Assembly (NCBI GenBank): GCA_963681505.1
Contig: OY811979.1
Location: 3,402,977 to 3,466,976, forward strand
Direction: 5' to 3'
DNA: 64,000 bases
DNA from: Eunapius fragilis
Lineage: Eukaryota > Porifera > Demospongiae > Spongillida > Spongillidae
Of this stretch, positions 1 through 11,395 are shown piece after piece. The translations under genes were made by a program, and so were the position numbers. Position 1 is the stretch's first letter. Each line of letters starts with the position of its first letter. Under the pieces are notes generated by a model. It saw nothing but the letters and a program-made list of their open reading frames with translations. It ran no database searches and was not told the origin of the DNA.

Positions 1-259
1 TCCTTAAATAACGATTGCGGGAGATTAAACATTTCACATTCCGTGCTCTTCTCGCCCGCTCGCTAGCTCCGCCCCGTCACGTGCAAGGTTGCCGTGAAAT
101 GGCTTCTCAAAGGCTGGCTTTTTTCTCCAACACTACTAGCTGGAGTGCCTAGGCAATAGAAAGACAAAATGTTCGATATCAAAGAGTAAAAATTAGCATT
201 TTGTTCACGTTGATATTGTGACCACATATTCAAGATGAACAAATGCTAATTTTTACTCT

Positions 260-400
260 TCCCCATACCTCCCTCACCCTTCATCCTCTTCCCCATGCCC
301 TCCTCATCCTTCATCCTCTTCCCATGCCTGTCCTTCATCCTCTTCCCCATGCCCTCCCCGTCCTTCATCCTCTTCCCCATGCCCTCCCCGTTCCTTCCTA
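260..400. repeat. short C/T-rich minisatellite
   Basis: About four imperfect copies of a roughly 22-30-bp unit built around CTTCATCCTCTTCCCCATG. It lies just upstream of the SRCR exon and contributes low-complexity translations that are not genes. Confidence 0.7.
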
Positions 401-415
401 CACCCAGATGCCACA

Positions 416-850
416 ATGCCTGCCTTTGCAGTTAGGATGGTTGGTGGAACCACTCCCAATGACAATGAAGAACGTTTTGAGATTCAGTACCAAGGACAGT
501 GGGGCACTGTGTGCAATGATCGCTGATCTGGGGCATGAACGATGCCACTGTGAGTGAGGGGGTTGGAGAATGGGGGTATGATGGTTTATTTAATCTCCCT
601 CCCTCCCTCCCATCCCCTTCCCCCGCAACAGGTGATATTTCGCCAGTTGCGGTACGCTTATGCACCTCGACCATCAATAAATGCAGAGTTTGGTCAGTGG
701 ACCGGGCCTATTTGGATGGACGACGTGGAGTGCATTGGAACAGACCAGGGTCTGGACCTGTGTCCCTTCAATGGCTGTTGCCACAGCAAAGATGAGTGTG
801 CTGCAAGGGCGAAATGTGTATTGAATCGAAATGAGCACGTGGTTGTGTGA
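416..850 (+). pseudogene. SRCR domain fragment (two exons, frameshifted)
   Basis: Two exons encode most of one scavenger receptor cysteine-rich domain, an extracellular ligand-binding module. Exon 1 (from about 416) reads VRMVGGTTPNDNEERFE then YQGQWGTVCND, matching the family opening. The frame then shifts by one base near 510-530 before WGMNDAT, which ends at a GTGAGT donor at about 550. Exon 2 (632-850, after an AACAG acceptor) reads FRQLRYAYAP, then WMDDVECIGTDQGLDLCPFNG, the usual SRCR centre. The Cys normally found in the VVCRQLGY motif is Phe here. The frameshift and lost Cys suggest a decayed copy, although a sequencing error could explain the shift. Neighbouring SRCR repeats or a signal peptide are not visible. 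Confidence 0.7.
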
Positions 851-1254
851 GTGTACTGTATCTTAAAGCTACCTGGGAACGAGAACCAACGGGTTTAGTA
901 CCAAACGCCCAACGTGTCGATTACTGACCCCTGTCCTCAATACCTGCGCATAGGGATGGAGAGGTGTGAGAGGATGGAGGGAGGTGGGGTAGAGCTATCG
1001 CCGGATACAATGCCAAGCACCTCCCCATGCCGTCACGTGTAAAATCATGACAAACAAAATACATTAAAATTTCTCATTACACAGATTTGAAGCTTCAATA
1101 CAACTACTCGATTAATACTGTGACGCACATATGCTGGAATCAGCCATGCACTGGCACGATCAATGCGGTTACTAATCATTGGCAATCATTTTCTCTTGAG
1201 CTGCACTACATCGGTCAGATCTCTTATTTCTTGTTTCAGCCATTCAGACCAGTA
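851..1254. other. no gene seen
   Basis: About 400 bases between the SRCR fragment and the TRAF MATH exon. Only short unsupported frames are present; no domain, RNA gene or repeat was recognised. Confidence 0.5.
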
Positions 1255-2163
1255 TCACAACAATGCGGTTGCACCTGTTGTGTCCACAACCACACGAAGA
1301 AAAATGCTGTCGTCTTTCACAAATCCTCCATTAAACAGATGCTCCTTACGAATGAACATTGGGCAGCCTGATGCTACATTCATCTCCTTCTGCACCGGCC
1401 TCTGAAATGAGCTGGATTGTGGGTCAGGACAAAAAGTGTCTGTCACATATTTCTTCCCAGCCTGGTTCACGATGGCCAGGGACACCCTCTGCTTGAAGGG
1501 CCATGGCAACAGAGCATCAAAGGGACCCTTCATCACCACAAAGAAGAAGCTAAGGTGAGTACCCTTTCCCATCCCATCTCCATTCAGGTACACCCTGGCA
1601 CACATCTTGTAGCCATGTCTGCCGGTGTAGAATGGCACAGAGTACAAAGACATGGTCGCTCCATCCATCGCCTCTTTCCTTCTCTCAAAGTCATCAATCT
1701 TCCACAGGAGGACCCCATTGTAGGTAGCTCTCTCAAGAAGCTGCAATCGGAGCTCTTGGTCCCGGCAGCTACTAAGACACCGATCCAGTCCATGTTCCAC
1801 CTCAGCCACCTTAGTTTGGAAGACACTTAACGTTTGTTCGATGCTTCCTTCACCAAAAGCCGTCAACGCTGGCCTTGAAGTGTTCCCCAGACGTGGCACT
1901 GGGCCTCCTCCCGTTACATCATCGTCTATCTTGCTCAGCAATTCCACAAGTCTGGCCTGCAGCTTGTCAATAGACAAGGTGGCTTGTGTTTTGCCCTCAC
2001 ACACAGACTCCAGCCACTCCAGCCGTTCCTCAAAGGCACCTAGCAGCTCCAGTGCTGATTGCAAAGCAGGCTCTATCACAGAAAGACGGCTGCTGATGTG
2101 TTCTATGGTTGCCCTATTGTCTGTAACAATGTCGTTTAGTTGTACCCAGCTGTCTCCTTGCAA
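1255..2163 (-). CDS. TRAF-family protein, coiled coil plus MATH domain exon
   Basis: A 302-residue open frame on the minus strand. Residues about 10-145 are heptad-rich (TRAF-N coiled coil) and residues about 145-300 form a TRAF-C/MATH domain: LLWKIDDFERRK, SLYSVPFYTGRHGYKMCARV, YLNGDGMGKGTHLSFFFVVM, then DALLPWPFKQRVSLAIVNQ. In this family the domain trimerises and binds receptor tails, acting in TNFR/TLR-type signalling in the cytoplasm. The start shown is simply the first Met of the open exon. An AG acceptor lies just upstream in the minus-strand sense and zinc-finger-coding sequence sits 2.1 kb further up, so this is probably the last exon of a longer gene. The reading frame is intact and TRAF2/3-like in shape; the exact orthologue cannot be set. 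Confidence 0.85.
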   Translation of the reverse strand: MQGDSWVQLNDIVTDNRATIEHISSRLSVIEPALQSALELLGAFEERLEWLESVCEGKTQATLSIDKLQARLVELLSKIDDDVTGGGPVPRLGNTSRPALTAFGEGSIEQTLSVFQTKVAEVEHGLDRCLSSCRDQELRLQLLERATYNGVLLWKIDDFERRKEAMDGATMSLYSVPFYTGRHGYKMCARVYLNGDGMGKGTHLSFFFVVMKGPFDALLPWPFKQRVSLAIVNQAGKKYVTDTFCPDPQSSSFQRPVQKEMNVASGCPMFIRKEHLFNGGFVKDDSIFLRVVVDTTGATALL

Positions 2164-2180
2164 AGTGGCATGAACTATTA

Positions 2181-3654
2181 TTGCCTGATCTAGGTGAGAG
2201 GGGACATTTTGTCTTGTATACTTTGCAAGGAGAGGAGGTGATGAGGGTGATGGAAAGGAAATGGAATAATGGACAACAAAAAAAATTCAAATTTACAGCA
2301 TTTTACTACCCCATCATTAAATCTCATTTTACAATCAATATGCACTGTAACATTTCTACCCTTTGCTGCGTGTAAAAAGTAAGAATCACTAAATCCATCC
2401 TAAGTATTGTACTAGTACACAAATCTTTTTGAGGTATTAAGACATTGGTTGCGTAAACTACTTATTAAATCGGAACAATTAGCTACAGTACATTAACAAC
2501 GTCGTGTAAATTCTTTCTGATAAGTACATTAAGAAACTCCAGAACCAAATTAACCACTGAAGTTTTATATAATTGCCATTTAAGTGGTGCGCATATTCTA
2601 AGTATAGTAAATTAATGTTGCTGTGGTATCTTTTTCTCCTTCATTTTTGAACAGAAATAAGTCTGATCACGTAGATGCAAATCTGTAGCTCAACCAGTCA
2701 CATAGTTATGCCACTCCTTACCATGCATGCCATGATTACACATTAGTTCATTATTGATTAAATGCACAAAAGACTTTCTGTCCATATCGTGGTTTGGTGT
2801 AACTGGTTTGATTTAACAGAAGGTCAAAGTAAACTGTATCCCAGCTCACATGACACTTATAAATAAAAAAAGGGGTCCTAGGTTAGCATGAGATGACCCC
2901 AACATCCCCAAGGCAGCTGTGTCATGACATTCGGTTCCTCAGTTATGTGTACTATTTCAGTTATTAACACAAAACCACATTAGGATTTAACTAATCCCAT
3001 TTCTCTCTCTTAAAATCAGTTTCTAACATTTTACAGCATACATACCATGGACGTGCACCCAAACGGCTTGAACGGACAAGGAATCTCAGCAAGTGGACAG
3101 TCCCCAGACCTGGGATCAAGGTGAACCTCTAGCTACACAGAATGCAAGCAAAATTTCACCACGGATAAACTGCTGTACATTTGTGCATGCAATGTACAAA
3201 TTGATTCATCAATGGCTGCGTAAGAATAGAGCAGCAATGCACTGTTCCTAGCATTGCAAAGATTGTTAAACATTTTAAGAAACATCCCCACAAAGTGTTA
3301 CAACAACCTCCAATACACAGATGGTGACTTCTAAATGCAGGCCTTTTACACAATGTGCTGCACGTAAACTCAGCAAAGCATCATCTATGTTTTAAAGAAG
3401 ATTTTCTGGTGTCCCACAAAATACAGCATCTCTCTTTTCTAGCATATAATGCAATGAACATTAATCCCACCTGCAGTAACTTGAGTTCAAGACTCGGATC
3501 ACAGTTATTGGGACAATGGTGGACATATTCTACACAGACCCGTTGAAGGTGATCCTATTGACCATTAAAAGGGAATGAGGCAAAGGCAAAATTACACTTC
3601 AGCGTAATAAAACTACACTAAATACATCAGAATCTCCATGGTAGGTGGTTTATA

Positions 3655-3693
<39 letters not shown>

Positions 3694-4284
3694 GTGTGTT
3701 TATCCTGATGTCCTGGTCCCAGGTCTGTGAGGCACTGATCAAGATTGCGGTCATTATACTTCACGTTTAGCAATATGCCTACAGGGCTCCCACAGCACAG
3801 AGGTCACCTTTCTGTCACACATCACATGTGCAGCATTATACCACAGAACTAAAAAGACACAATGGAGACAAAAGCTGCAGCTACTAATTCAACATCCTAC
3901 ACTAAATGCTTCTGCATGTGATAATCACCCCACAACCATAAACATTTCTATGAATGAATTATTAATTGCAGTTGTCACTCATAATCCTCCTCTTGACATC
4001 CTATAGTACACATCAAGCTGAACTAGAAATGTTCACATGGCTCTATAGCTAAGCAGTGACGTTATCTGCAGAGCACTCTGCTAATGATATTCAAATGTGG
4101 GGTCAAGATATTTAAGATACTTGGGAGTCCACAGAGTGAAAACCATGTTCTTAACAAAGCTTTATTTGATATTTATTTAACAACATTATTAGATAGTGAC
4201 GCCAAAATTAAAACTAAAACTACAGCTTGTTCTTTTTTTTTCTCTCCTGATAAACAGTTCAGCCATCATTACTGCACCACTGAC
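2181..4284. other. probable intron or intergenic stretch of the TRAF region
   Basis: AT-rich sequence between the MATH exon and the zinc-finger exon. A (TG)n microsatellite occupies about 3656-3700. No additional zinc-finger exon could be identified, although missing TRAF fingers would be expected here. Confidence 0.45.
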
Positions 4285-4416
4285 CTCCATCTGCTCCACA
4301 GGAACAGCCTTGCCACAATACTGACATGGGGCTGTTCTCATGGGGCACTCACTCTCTTGATGGGCGGGCAAGAACTGGACCCGGACGTTCAAACCACATT
4401 GCCTGCATAATTTTTC
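4285..4416 (-). CDS. TRAF-type zinc-finger exon
   Basis: A 132-bp exon on the minus strand with a TTTCCAG acceptor at its start and a GTCAGT donor at its end. It encodes EKLCRQCGLNVRVQFLPAHQ followed by ESECPMRTAPCQYCGKAVP. The spaced Cys/His residues (C-x2-C, H, C-x5-C-x2-C) are typical of the TRAF zinc finger that lies between RING and coiled coil. It is on the same strand as, and upstream of, the MATH exon at 1255-2163, so the two probably belong to one gene. The RING exon was not found. It could instead belong to a second TRAF-like gene. Confidence 0.65.
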
Positions 4417-4456
4417 CTGGAAATCACAGCATTGCAAATGGGCCTACAATGTGTGC

Positions 4457-4501
4457 ACACCCACCCACACCCACACCCACACACACACACACACACACAC
4501 A
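4457..4501. repeat. (CCCACA)n/(CA)n microsatellite
   Basis: Short simple repeat CCCACACCCACAC merging into pure CA. It lies just upstream, in the minus-strand sense, of the TRAF zinc-finger exon. Confidence 0.8.
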
Positions 4502-5359
4502 GAACTTAACCTCAACAATGACACTATCTGCATGAATGTTTTGTTTAGTTATAGAAAGCTTTGCAGTTACTGGACATGAAGAAAAGGTGCAATAAGCATC
4601 TGCTCTGAAAATTGAACTAAACGGTTTCCTTGACTGGACTTGCTTTTTCCAGTGTCGCTTAAAAGCAAAACAGCAGCACTGGTTGATCTCAGATAGCCCA
4701 TTTGCCATTACATGCACCCAAGACGGGTTCATAGTGTCCCCTATATATGCAGATTGTATCCCACACTATCTTTGTGATTGAAAAAGAACCACGATGTAGT
4801 GTGGATTTACAAAACATGTTGCTGGTTGGTAAGTCAGCAGATTGGGCAAGCAGTTCTGCTGTAATTCTACATAGATCTGTTTGCTGAAACAAACAAAGCA
4901 CTATTAAATATTGTCACAAATTGTATAATACCTTCTATGTATTAACCTATTGCTTGTCATGGTCAGAACGAAATGAAGGGAAAGGTTATATATAATTATT
5001 ACTCTGCACACTTAAGTCATTTTACTAGTTATGGTAATGTAATTAATGGAACTATGTAAGGATTGTTGTAAGCAGATATTTAATTGTATCAAATCCCTCA
5101 TATATAAACATACTCTAAATGTGTACATCAGATTATGGAAAGTGAAATACATATGCATACACTGCACACCAGATATGACTATGCGTTTAGATCACTAGCT
5201 AATGAAATACGAACACACTCACAATGCAAACCACACAAACTCATATAGAACCCTTAAAAATTCAAACCTGTTGAGAAGTTGGAATGCCTCTTGATTCACT
5301 TGATAATTCTGTAGCAACAGTACAGATGGAGTACATTATTTATGTAAAGCTGTTTATAC

Positions 5360-5613
5360 CTTCAATGTAGAAAGGATCCTCAATACACTCCTTACAGCAG
5401 GTAGGACATTTGTAAGTCTCAATAGCTTCTACTGTACTAATACCTACACAGCTACCGTGAAACCATTCATTGCAATAATCACAACCAATCATGAATCTAG
5501 AAATAAATAAATAAGGGTATTTAAGCAATTTGTTACTAGCAGTACTCTTACTTTGATGGATCATAAGGTTGTTGACATAAACAATACAGTTGTAATGATT
5601 CCATCTTCACCCC
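5360..5613 (-). CDS. PHD finger, two exons
   Basis: Exon A (5613-5552) follows a TCACAG acceptor and encodes LQLYCLCQQPYDPS, ending at a GTAAGA donor. A 55-bp intron ends in TTTCTAG. Exon B (5496-5360) continues in frame with FMIGCDYCNEWFHGSCVGI and YKCPTCCKE, ending at a GT donor. Together they give the complete C4HC3 pattern of a PHD finger, a nuclear domain that usually reads histone H3 tails; the CDYCNEWFHGSCVG core resembles PHF/JmjC-type fingers. The rest of the protein is not identified. It may be a host chromatin protein or the PHD part of a mobile element, since the MULE-like locus at 15.2 kb also carries a PHD finger. Confidence 0.7.
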
Positions 5614-5749
5614 CTGTGATAAATCCTAAATAAATATGCATCACTGACAAAGTACCCAATGTCTGCACACCTTGTCATCTCTTCTCAGTGGGAATTCACT
5701 TGTTGATTCAGCCTGACAGAAAATCACAATATAATAAGTTAGACCAACA

Positions 5750-6271
5750 TTACATTATTATGCGAACAGTGCCATGCTGAATCAATGTATCCTCTTTTTC
5801 AAACGCTTCAAGTGCATCTGTTCTATCACCCTCGTCTTCAGGCACTCTGATAATCCCTTCATCAACTTCATCAACATCATTTGTCTCAGGCACAGGAACT
5901 ATTTCATCTCCCATCAATGGAATGGTAACCGTACTGTCATTAACCTCACCTAAAGTGGAGCAAAAAACAAACATAAGTTAGTGCAGATTGGTAAAACACC
6001 ATATAACCTAGCAAAGTGTGCAGATCGCCTCTGTTACTCTCCAGTATTTGTACACAGCCAGTACATACTTGTCTGATGGCCTGCTACAGCCAGAGAGAGA
6101 TGCAGCTACTAAAAACCAGTACCCACATGGAGCTTTCCTTGAGGCATCAAGAGGGGGCTGGCCTCTATCGATAAGGACAGCTACAAAACGTGCAGGATCA
6201 ATGTTGTATTTTGTCCTTCCCTGAGAAAATTTTGCAAAATAAACAGTGCAGATACCATTAAGCAGCAACAT
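5750..6271 (-). CDS. unidentified exons upstream of the PHD finger
   Basis: Two open segments on the PHD strand. The one at 5750-5974 is acidic (PETNDVDEVDEGIIRVPEDE). The one at 6008-6271 contains FSQGRTKYNIDPARFVAVLI and YKYWRVTEAICTLC. Both end near plausible splice sites and lie upstream of the PHD exons in transcriptional order, so they may be earlier exons of the same gene. I do not recognise either segment, and coding status rests only on open frame and position. Confidence 0.3.
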
Positions 6272-6504
6272 ACCATGCTAATACAATTTCAACCACACAA
6301 TAAAGTAAGGAAAAAATCCGTGTTAAAATACTATCTAGGAATATTCTAGACAATAAGCATTCTACACCAAGTCATGCCACTCACACAAACTGTGCTAATA
6401 GAGAATTAACACATACAATTAAATGCTAATAAAGAGAAACTTGACACAGGTCAGATAGTCTCTCTGTAGGAGACCCACTACAATGCTTCCCAAAGGGGAT
6501 TACA

Positions 6505-7775
6505 ACACTCAATGTATGTGTGTGTAATGATGACATAGCCATGGGTCCTCAGGTGGGAGGGGCCAGTGACATGAGATAGACTTTACCATGTCAGGCAACC
6601 TCTGCGTGAGGTCCAGAATGCACAGCCTCACAAGTACCATGCTTCCCTGGTGATTAAGCAGTATCTAACATAATGTATGTGTGTGTAATGATGACATAGC
6701 CATGGGTCGTCAGGTGGGAGGGGCCAGTGACCTGAGATAGACTTTCCCATGTCAGGCAACCTCTGGGTGAGGTCCAGAATGCACAGCCTCACCAGTACCA
6801 TGCTTCCCTGGTGATTTAGCAGTATCTAACTTACTCAATGTATGTGTGTGCAATGATGACATAGCCATGGGTCCTCAGGTGGGAGGGGCCAGTGACATGA
6901 GATAGACTTTACCATGTCAGACAACCTCTGGGTGAGGTCCAGAATGCACAGCCTCACCAGTACCATGCTTTTCTGGTGATTAAGTAGTATCTAACTTACT
7001 CAATGTATGTGTGTGTAATGATGACATAGCCATGGGTCCTCAGGTGGGAGGGGCCAGTGACCTGAGGTAGACTTTACCAAGTCAGACAACCTCTGGGTGA
7101 GGTCCAGAATGCACAGCCCCATCAGGAACATGCTTCCCTGGTGATTAAGCAGTATCTAACTTACTCAATGTATGTGTGTGTAATGATGACATAGCCATGG
7201 GTCCTCAGGTGGGAGGGGCCAGTGACCTGAGATAGACTTTACCAAGTCAGGCAACCTCTGGGTGAGGTCCAGAATGCACAGTCTCACCAGTACCATGCTT
7301 CCCTGGTGATTAAGCAGTATCTAACTTACTCAATGTATGTGTGTGTAATGATGACATAACCATGGGTCCTCTAGTGGGAGGGGCCAGTGACCTGAGGTAG
7401 ACTTTCCCATGTCAGGCAACCTCTGGATGTGGTCCAGAATGCACAGCCTCACCAGTACCATGTTTCCCTGGTGATTTAGCAGTATATATTTTACTCAATG
7501 TATGTGTGTGTAATGGTGACATAGCCATGGGTCCTCAGGTGGGAGGGGCCAGTGACATGAGATAGACTTTACCAAGTCAGGCAACCTCTGGGTGAGATCC
7601 AGAATGCACAACCTCACTAGTTCCATGCTTCCTTGGTGATTTAGCAGCATCTAATTTACTCAAGGTATGTGTGTAATGATGACATTGCCATGGGTTCTCA
7701 ATTGGGAGGAGTCAATTACATGAGCTAGACTTTGCTACGTCTGGCAACCTCTGGGTGAGGCCCAGAATGGAAGCA
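6505..7775. repeat. 165-bp tandem repeat array, about 7.7 copies
   Basis: Direct repeats of a unit beginning AATGTATGTGTGTG(T/C)AATGATGA. Starts fall at 6511, 6672, 6837, 7002, 7167, 7332, 7497 and 7662, so the period is 165 bp apart from a 161-bp first interval. Later copies near 7660-7775 are more diverged. No open frame is conserved, so it looks like a local satellite. Confidence 0.95.
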
Positions 7776-8392
7776 CATTCAAATGCGCCCCATAAGTACC
7801 GAAAATCATATCGTTTCTTAGGTAATTGTTATCCTGCCAGCGGCAAAATCAATTACGTCATCGGCCGCACGGCCGTTAATTGGTGTGGAATGTGCGGCTG
7901 TGGAATGTACGGCTAACTTCTAAGCGGTGCGCGCTATGGGTTAAATTGACGTACTCGCCTTGTCCGCTCTCGAGGGCCACTACTGTGGTTATGACGGTAC
8001 GTGGCGGAGAGAGGGGAGGGTTAGGTTAGCTATCACGCTTTGTCGTTGTAGGATGCGTACGGGCAGCAGCGCGTCTCCACGGTGCAAGTCTCAATCTCTC
8101 CTGATACCGCCTTTCGTGCGATCGGCGACAAGGTCGAGATCGATGAGCGCCTGCTCCGTGCGTTACCTGACGCACTGTAGGCTGCGCTATCTGTACTCTG
8201 CCGAAGAAGACGAGTTTATTCTCCTAAGGTGCGGGTGAGGATGTGGAACGTGGCGTTAGTAGACATTGTAAATGTGCATGCGATACAAATGTATGGCGCA
8301 CGTGATTCGTTTCCAATCCATCTATATATTATATCTGCCATAATAATAGTCCGCCACTTCGGTCCACATACCTGTGGCGTGGATTAAACAAC
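7776..8392. other. GC-richer stretch upstream of the membrane-protein gene
   Basis: Contains CpG-rich sequence at 7850-8240 and no recognised domain. It may hold the promoter or 5' untranslated region of the gene that starts at 8393. Confidence 0.3.
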
Positions 8393-8979
8393 ATGAAGTC
8401 TGACTTTGATATCTCATTCATTGATCAAACCGGTAAAGTCGTACAGTTTTTCGCCGACAAGGCTATTGTACTCCTCTCTTACCTCATCCTCGGCGCCACC
8501 GTTATCGATTCCTTCATCAAGCAGCTACCAAACGGACACGGAGCAGTGCAGTGTATCGTAAAGAACTACAGCGTCACTTCGGGACAGCAAGCCTACCTTA
8601 ATAAATATTGCGCCGACAACGTACCTTGGGAGACGTATGAGCTACCGTCGTTAATTTTCACCCAGGGGTTGCTCGCTGTTCTGTTACACTTTTCCTGGTA
8701 TTCCATGGTGCTGTACGCACACAACGTACATAACTTGGATAGTGGTAAGACAAGGGAAGTAAATGTAAGTCCATCAAGTATAGACCAACAGGATCCTAAC
8801 CGAACCATTGCGAGTAATGCAATTGAGATGAACTGAAGGAACTGAAGGAACTCTTTTTCGTGCACTTCCTGGATAAGTCCGTAGAACTCTTCAACAAATG
8901 CCACTCTCCTATTCTCCCCAAGACTTGTGGCATGATCATTTTGGGCTCCATTTATGGATTTAATTTGATAATAACATGA
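8393..8979 (+). CDS. two-exon multipass membrane protein, possibly LRRC8/pannexin-like
   Basis: Exon 1 (8393-8744) and exon 2 (8828-8979) join across an 83-bp GTAAGA..GAG intron to give 167 residues in one frame. Exon 1 has a hydrophobic helix AIVLLSYLILGATVIDSFI, an extracellular stretch with Cys (VQCIVKNYSV, AYLNKYCADN) and a second helix SLIFTQGLLAVLLHFSWYSM. Exon 2 reads ELFFVHFLDKSVELFNKC then CHSPILPKTCG and a third hydrophobic stretch before the stop. The order TM1, Cys-containing loop, TM2, and a cytosolic loop with HFL...KC.SP resembles the pannexin-like N-half of LRRC8 volume-regulated anion channels. Similarity is weak and by eye; no leucine-rich repeats follow. If unspliced, the frame ends at 8836 with 147 residues. 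Confidence 0.4.
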
Positions 8980-9618
8980 CGATGGGATGCTGCAATATAT
9001 AAGGCTTTGGACTCTGTGTCCCATTTTAAATTACTACTTCAGGTAGAACCTTATGGTTTTACTTCGTGAGTGGATAAAAGAACGAACTGTCTACAGAACC
9101 GGTACCGGCACTTTATTTAATATAACTACCGAGCCGGTACCGGTGTCACAGGATTACGCGTCCCCCGGATAATGCGCCCGGCCGGACTGCTGGTCCTAGA
9201 ATTCTGCGTCCGCCGGACAGCCAGTCCTAGGAGCCACTGTCCCCCTGGACATCGTATCCTAGGATAGCATGTCCCCCCTTAGAAGTAACCGTCCCCCCCG
9301 GACAGTGTATCCTAGGAGTTGCTGTCCCCCCCCCCCCCCCCTCCCCCCCCCCCCCCCCCCCCCCCCGGACAGCGTATCGTATGTCTCCCTATGCGTGTTG
9401 AGTACAAAGGGGCGGATTTAGGGTATGGGTGTGGTGTGGGGGTGGGATGAGTAGGGTATACTCCACCCTCCCCCCCCCTCGCAAAACCTATCTTATAAAA
9501 ATTCAGCTAGGACTTCGTATGCACGCTTTATACATGTATATATACATGTTTACATGTATCATTGTGTAGAATTACCGTCGTAAATAAAAGCAGCAGCGGA
9601 TCCCCATTCGTTATTCGC

Positions 9619-9901
9619 ACTGGCGGACGGAGGGGGGGGGGGGGGGGGGGGGGTTGGGGGGGTTGCAACCCCCCCTTTCCTCCTATTACATAATACGCAA
9701 AATGCGGCTTAAGTATAAAAAACTCGTAATTTTTTCATGCATTTTAGCACACCGAATTAACGTTTTCAAAAGCTTCCGCGCTTCGCGAGGGAGGGGGCAC
9801 ATCCCCCTACCGCACCCTTCCCCTTTTGGTGACCCCCCTCCACTACAACCCCCCCCCCCCCCCCCCCCCCCCCCTTTCTTTAAATCCTGCGTCCGCCACT
9901 G
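9619..9901. mobile_element. short MITE with homopolymer tracts
   Basis: Begins (C)ACTGGCGGACGGAGG and ends CCTGCGTCCGCCACTG, so the termini are inverted. A poly-G run follows the left end and a poly-C run precedes the right end. Flanks are ATTCG and ATTCA, a possible imperfect 5-bp target duplication. It is nested in the larger inverted-repeat element. Confidence 0.55.
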
Positions 9902-10559
9902 ATTCACGTGACGTAAGCACTCGTTTATCGGTTTCTGAGCAAGGCGTAGGAAGCGAGGGGGGGGGGGGGGGGGGGGGGGGGGGCATGACGTGGAATGTGA
10001 TCTTGCTTCTCTGGTACAAATAGCTAGCGCGCTAGTTACGGGTAGGTTCTACGTGCATGTTATTGTTAGATCTTTGCGTGGTAATGGATAGAGAGTCAGT
10101 GTCACCCAGTGCGGGAGGGGGCACATCCCCCTCCCGCACCACCCCTTTTGTTGACCCACGTACACTTAATCCATTTACCCTCCCCCGCCCCAAAATCCTG
10201 CATCGGCCCCTGGTACATGAATGCATCAATCCGCACCATGCAAGACTTAGTCGGCTATATTGGTTTTTACTTAAGTCGTAGGATTATCCCAGGAATCACC
10301 TATTTCCCTCCTCCTTTTGAAAACCGTGTATCAATTTTGGCATTCAAAACAAAGCCAACTTATAAAAAGACTTATACATGTATTATCATCATCGTGGTTG
10401 ACATGCACTGCATGATAGGCTCTATGCTACCCTCTGTAAAACCATAGACTGATATTAAGTATAGTAGAGGATTGGAAACGGCGCATGTGAGCCATAGACC
10501 CCTGTACTTCACGAAATTTCCATCCGCACACCCACTAATTGAGTGTTGATTGGGTCACT

Positions 10560-10622
10560 GGCTATCCTTGAAAAGTGAAATATTTTTTTTGGGGGGGTGG
10601 GGGGGTGGGGGGGTGGGGGTGT
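10560..10622 (+). repeat. G-rich tract with quadruplex potential
   Basis: Runs of seven or more G separated by single T bases (GGGGGGGTGGGGGGGTGGG), a textbook G-quadruplex pattern on the plus strand. Confidence 0.8.
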
Positions 10623-11027
10623 GTGGCCAAGTCAATCAGCTAGATATCGGAGTGGCAGTCATGTTTTCATTGAAGCAGGTTGAAAGATATCATGTGATAC
10701 AACACTACGTACTTTCAGTGTAGCATTTTGGTCTTCGACATCCGGTAAAACACAACGTCGCAATCTTCTGAAGGTCGGTGAGGCGGTCTCATCACCTCTT
10801 GATAAAGCATTCTCTCGGGCCTTATCGAAGTCTAAAGTTTGCTTTATAAACTTTATATGGCTTATATTAACTACCTCGAGTCGACGATGGGCAATGTCCT
10901 AACGGGGGACCTCGTATCCTAGGACCACGAGTCCGGCCGGACGCGTAATCCTAATGGCGGACCTTGTATCCTAGGACCACGAGTCCGGCCGGACGCGTAA
11001 TCCGGTGGGACGCGTACTCCTGTGACA

Positions 11028-11275
11028 CCGGCACTCTAGTCAATTACTTTAGAGAGCCGGTACCGGCACTCTAGTCAATTACTTTAAAGAGCCGGTACCG
11101 GCACTCTAGTCGATTACTTTAGAGAGCCGGTACCGGCACTCTAGTCGATTACTTCAGAGAGCCGGTACCGGCACTCTAGTCAGTTACTTTAGAGAGCCGG
11201 TACCGGCACTCTAATCAATTACTTAAGCGAGCCGGTACGGGCACTCTAGTCTATTACTTTAGAGAGCCGGTACTA
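11028..11275. repeat. 35-bp minisatellite, about seven copies
   Basis: Unit GGCACTCTAGTCAATTACTT followed by TAGAGAGCCGGTACC, repeated about seven times with few changes. GGTACC and its flanks make each junction palindromic. A single related 41-bp unit stands at the opposite end of the element (about 9100-9141), linking the array to the inverted termini. Confidence 0.9.
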
Positions 11276-11395
11276 CTTGACTTGGCAATGCTAATCTTCC
11301 AGTACCGATTTAATATAAACTCAACAACTGAGGTACACAATTACACATAAGCAGCGTACACACCATATGCATAAACATTTATAATTCGTGGTCAC

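Larger units (their letters stand above)
9098..11275. mobile_element. inverted-repeat element with GGTACC-rich ends
   Basis: The left end (about 9098-9370) and the reverse complement of the right end (about 10905-11275) share ordered blocks: CCGGTACCGG, then GTGTCACAGGA(T/G)TACGCGTCCC, then CGGCCGGACT followed by GGTCCTAG. The ends are diverged inverted repeats around a 1.5-kb middle that contains poly-C/poly-G tracts and a smaller nested MITE. No open frame of note is inside, so it is probably a non-autonomous DNA transposon or foldback element. A target duplication was not resolved. Confidence 0.55.

Noticed and set aside
11028-11275. CRISPR-like regular repeats
   Set aside because: The 35-bp units are contiguous with no unique spacers and the locus is eukaryotic; it is a minisatellite. 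The same applies to the 13-bp repeats at 48295-48602.
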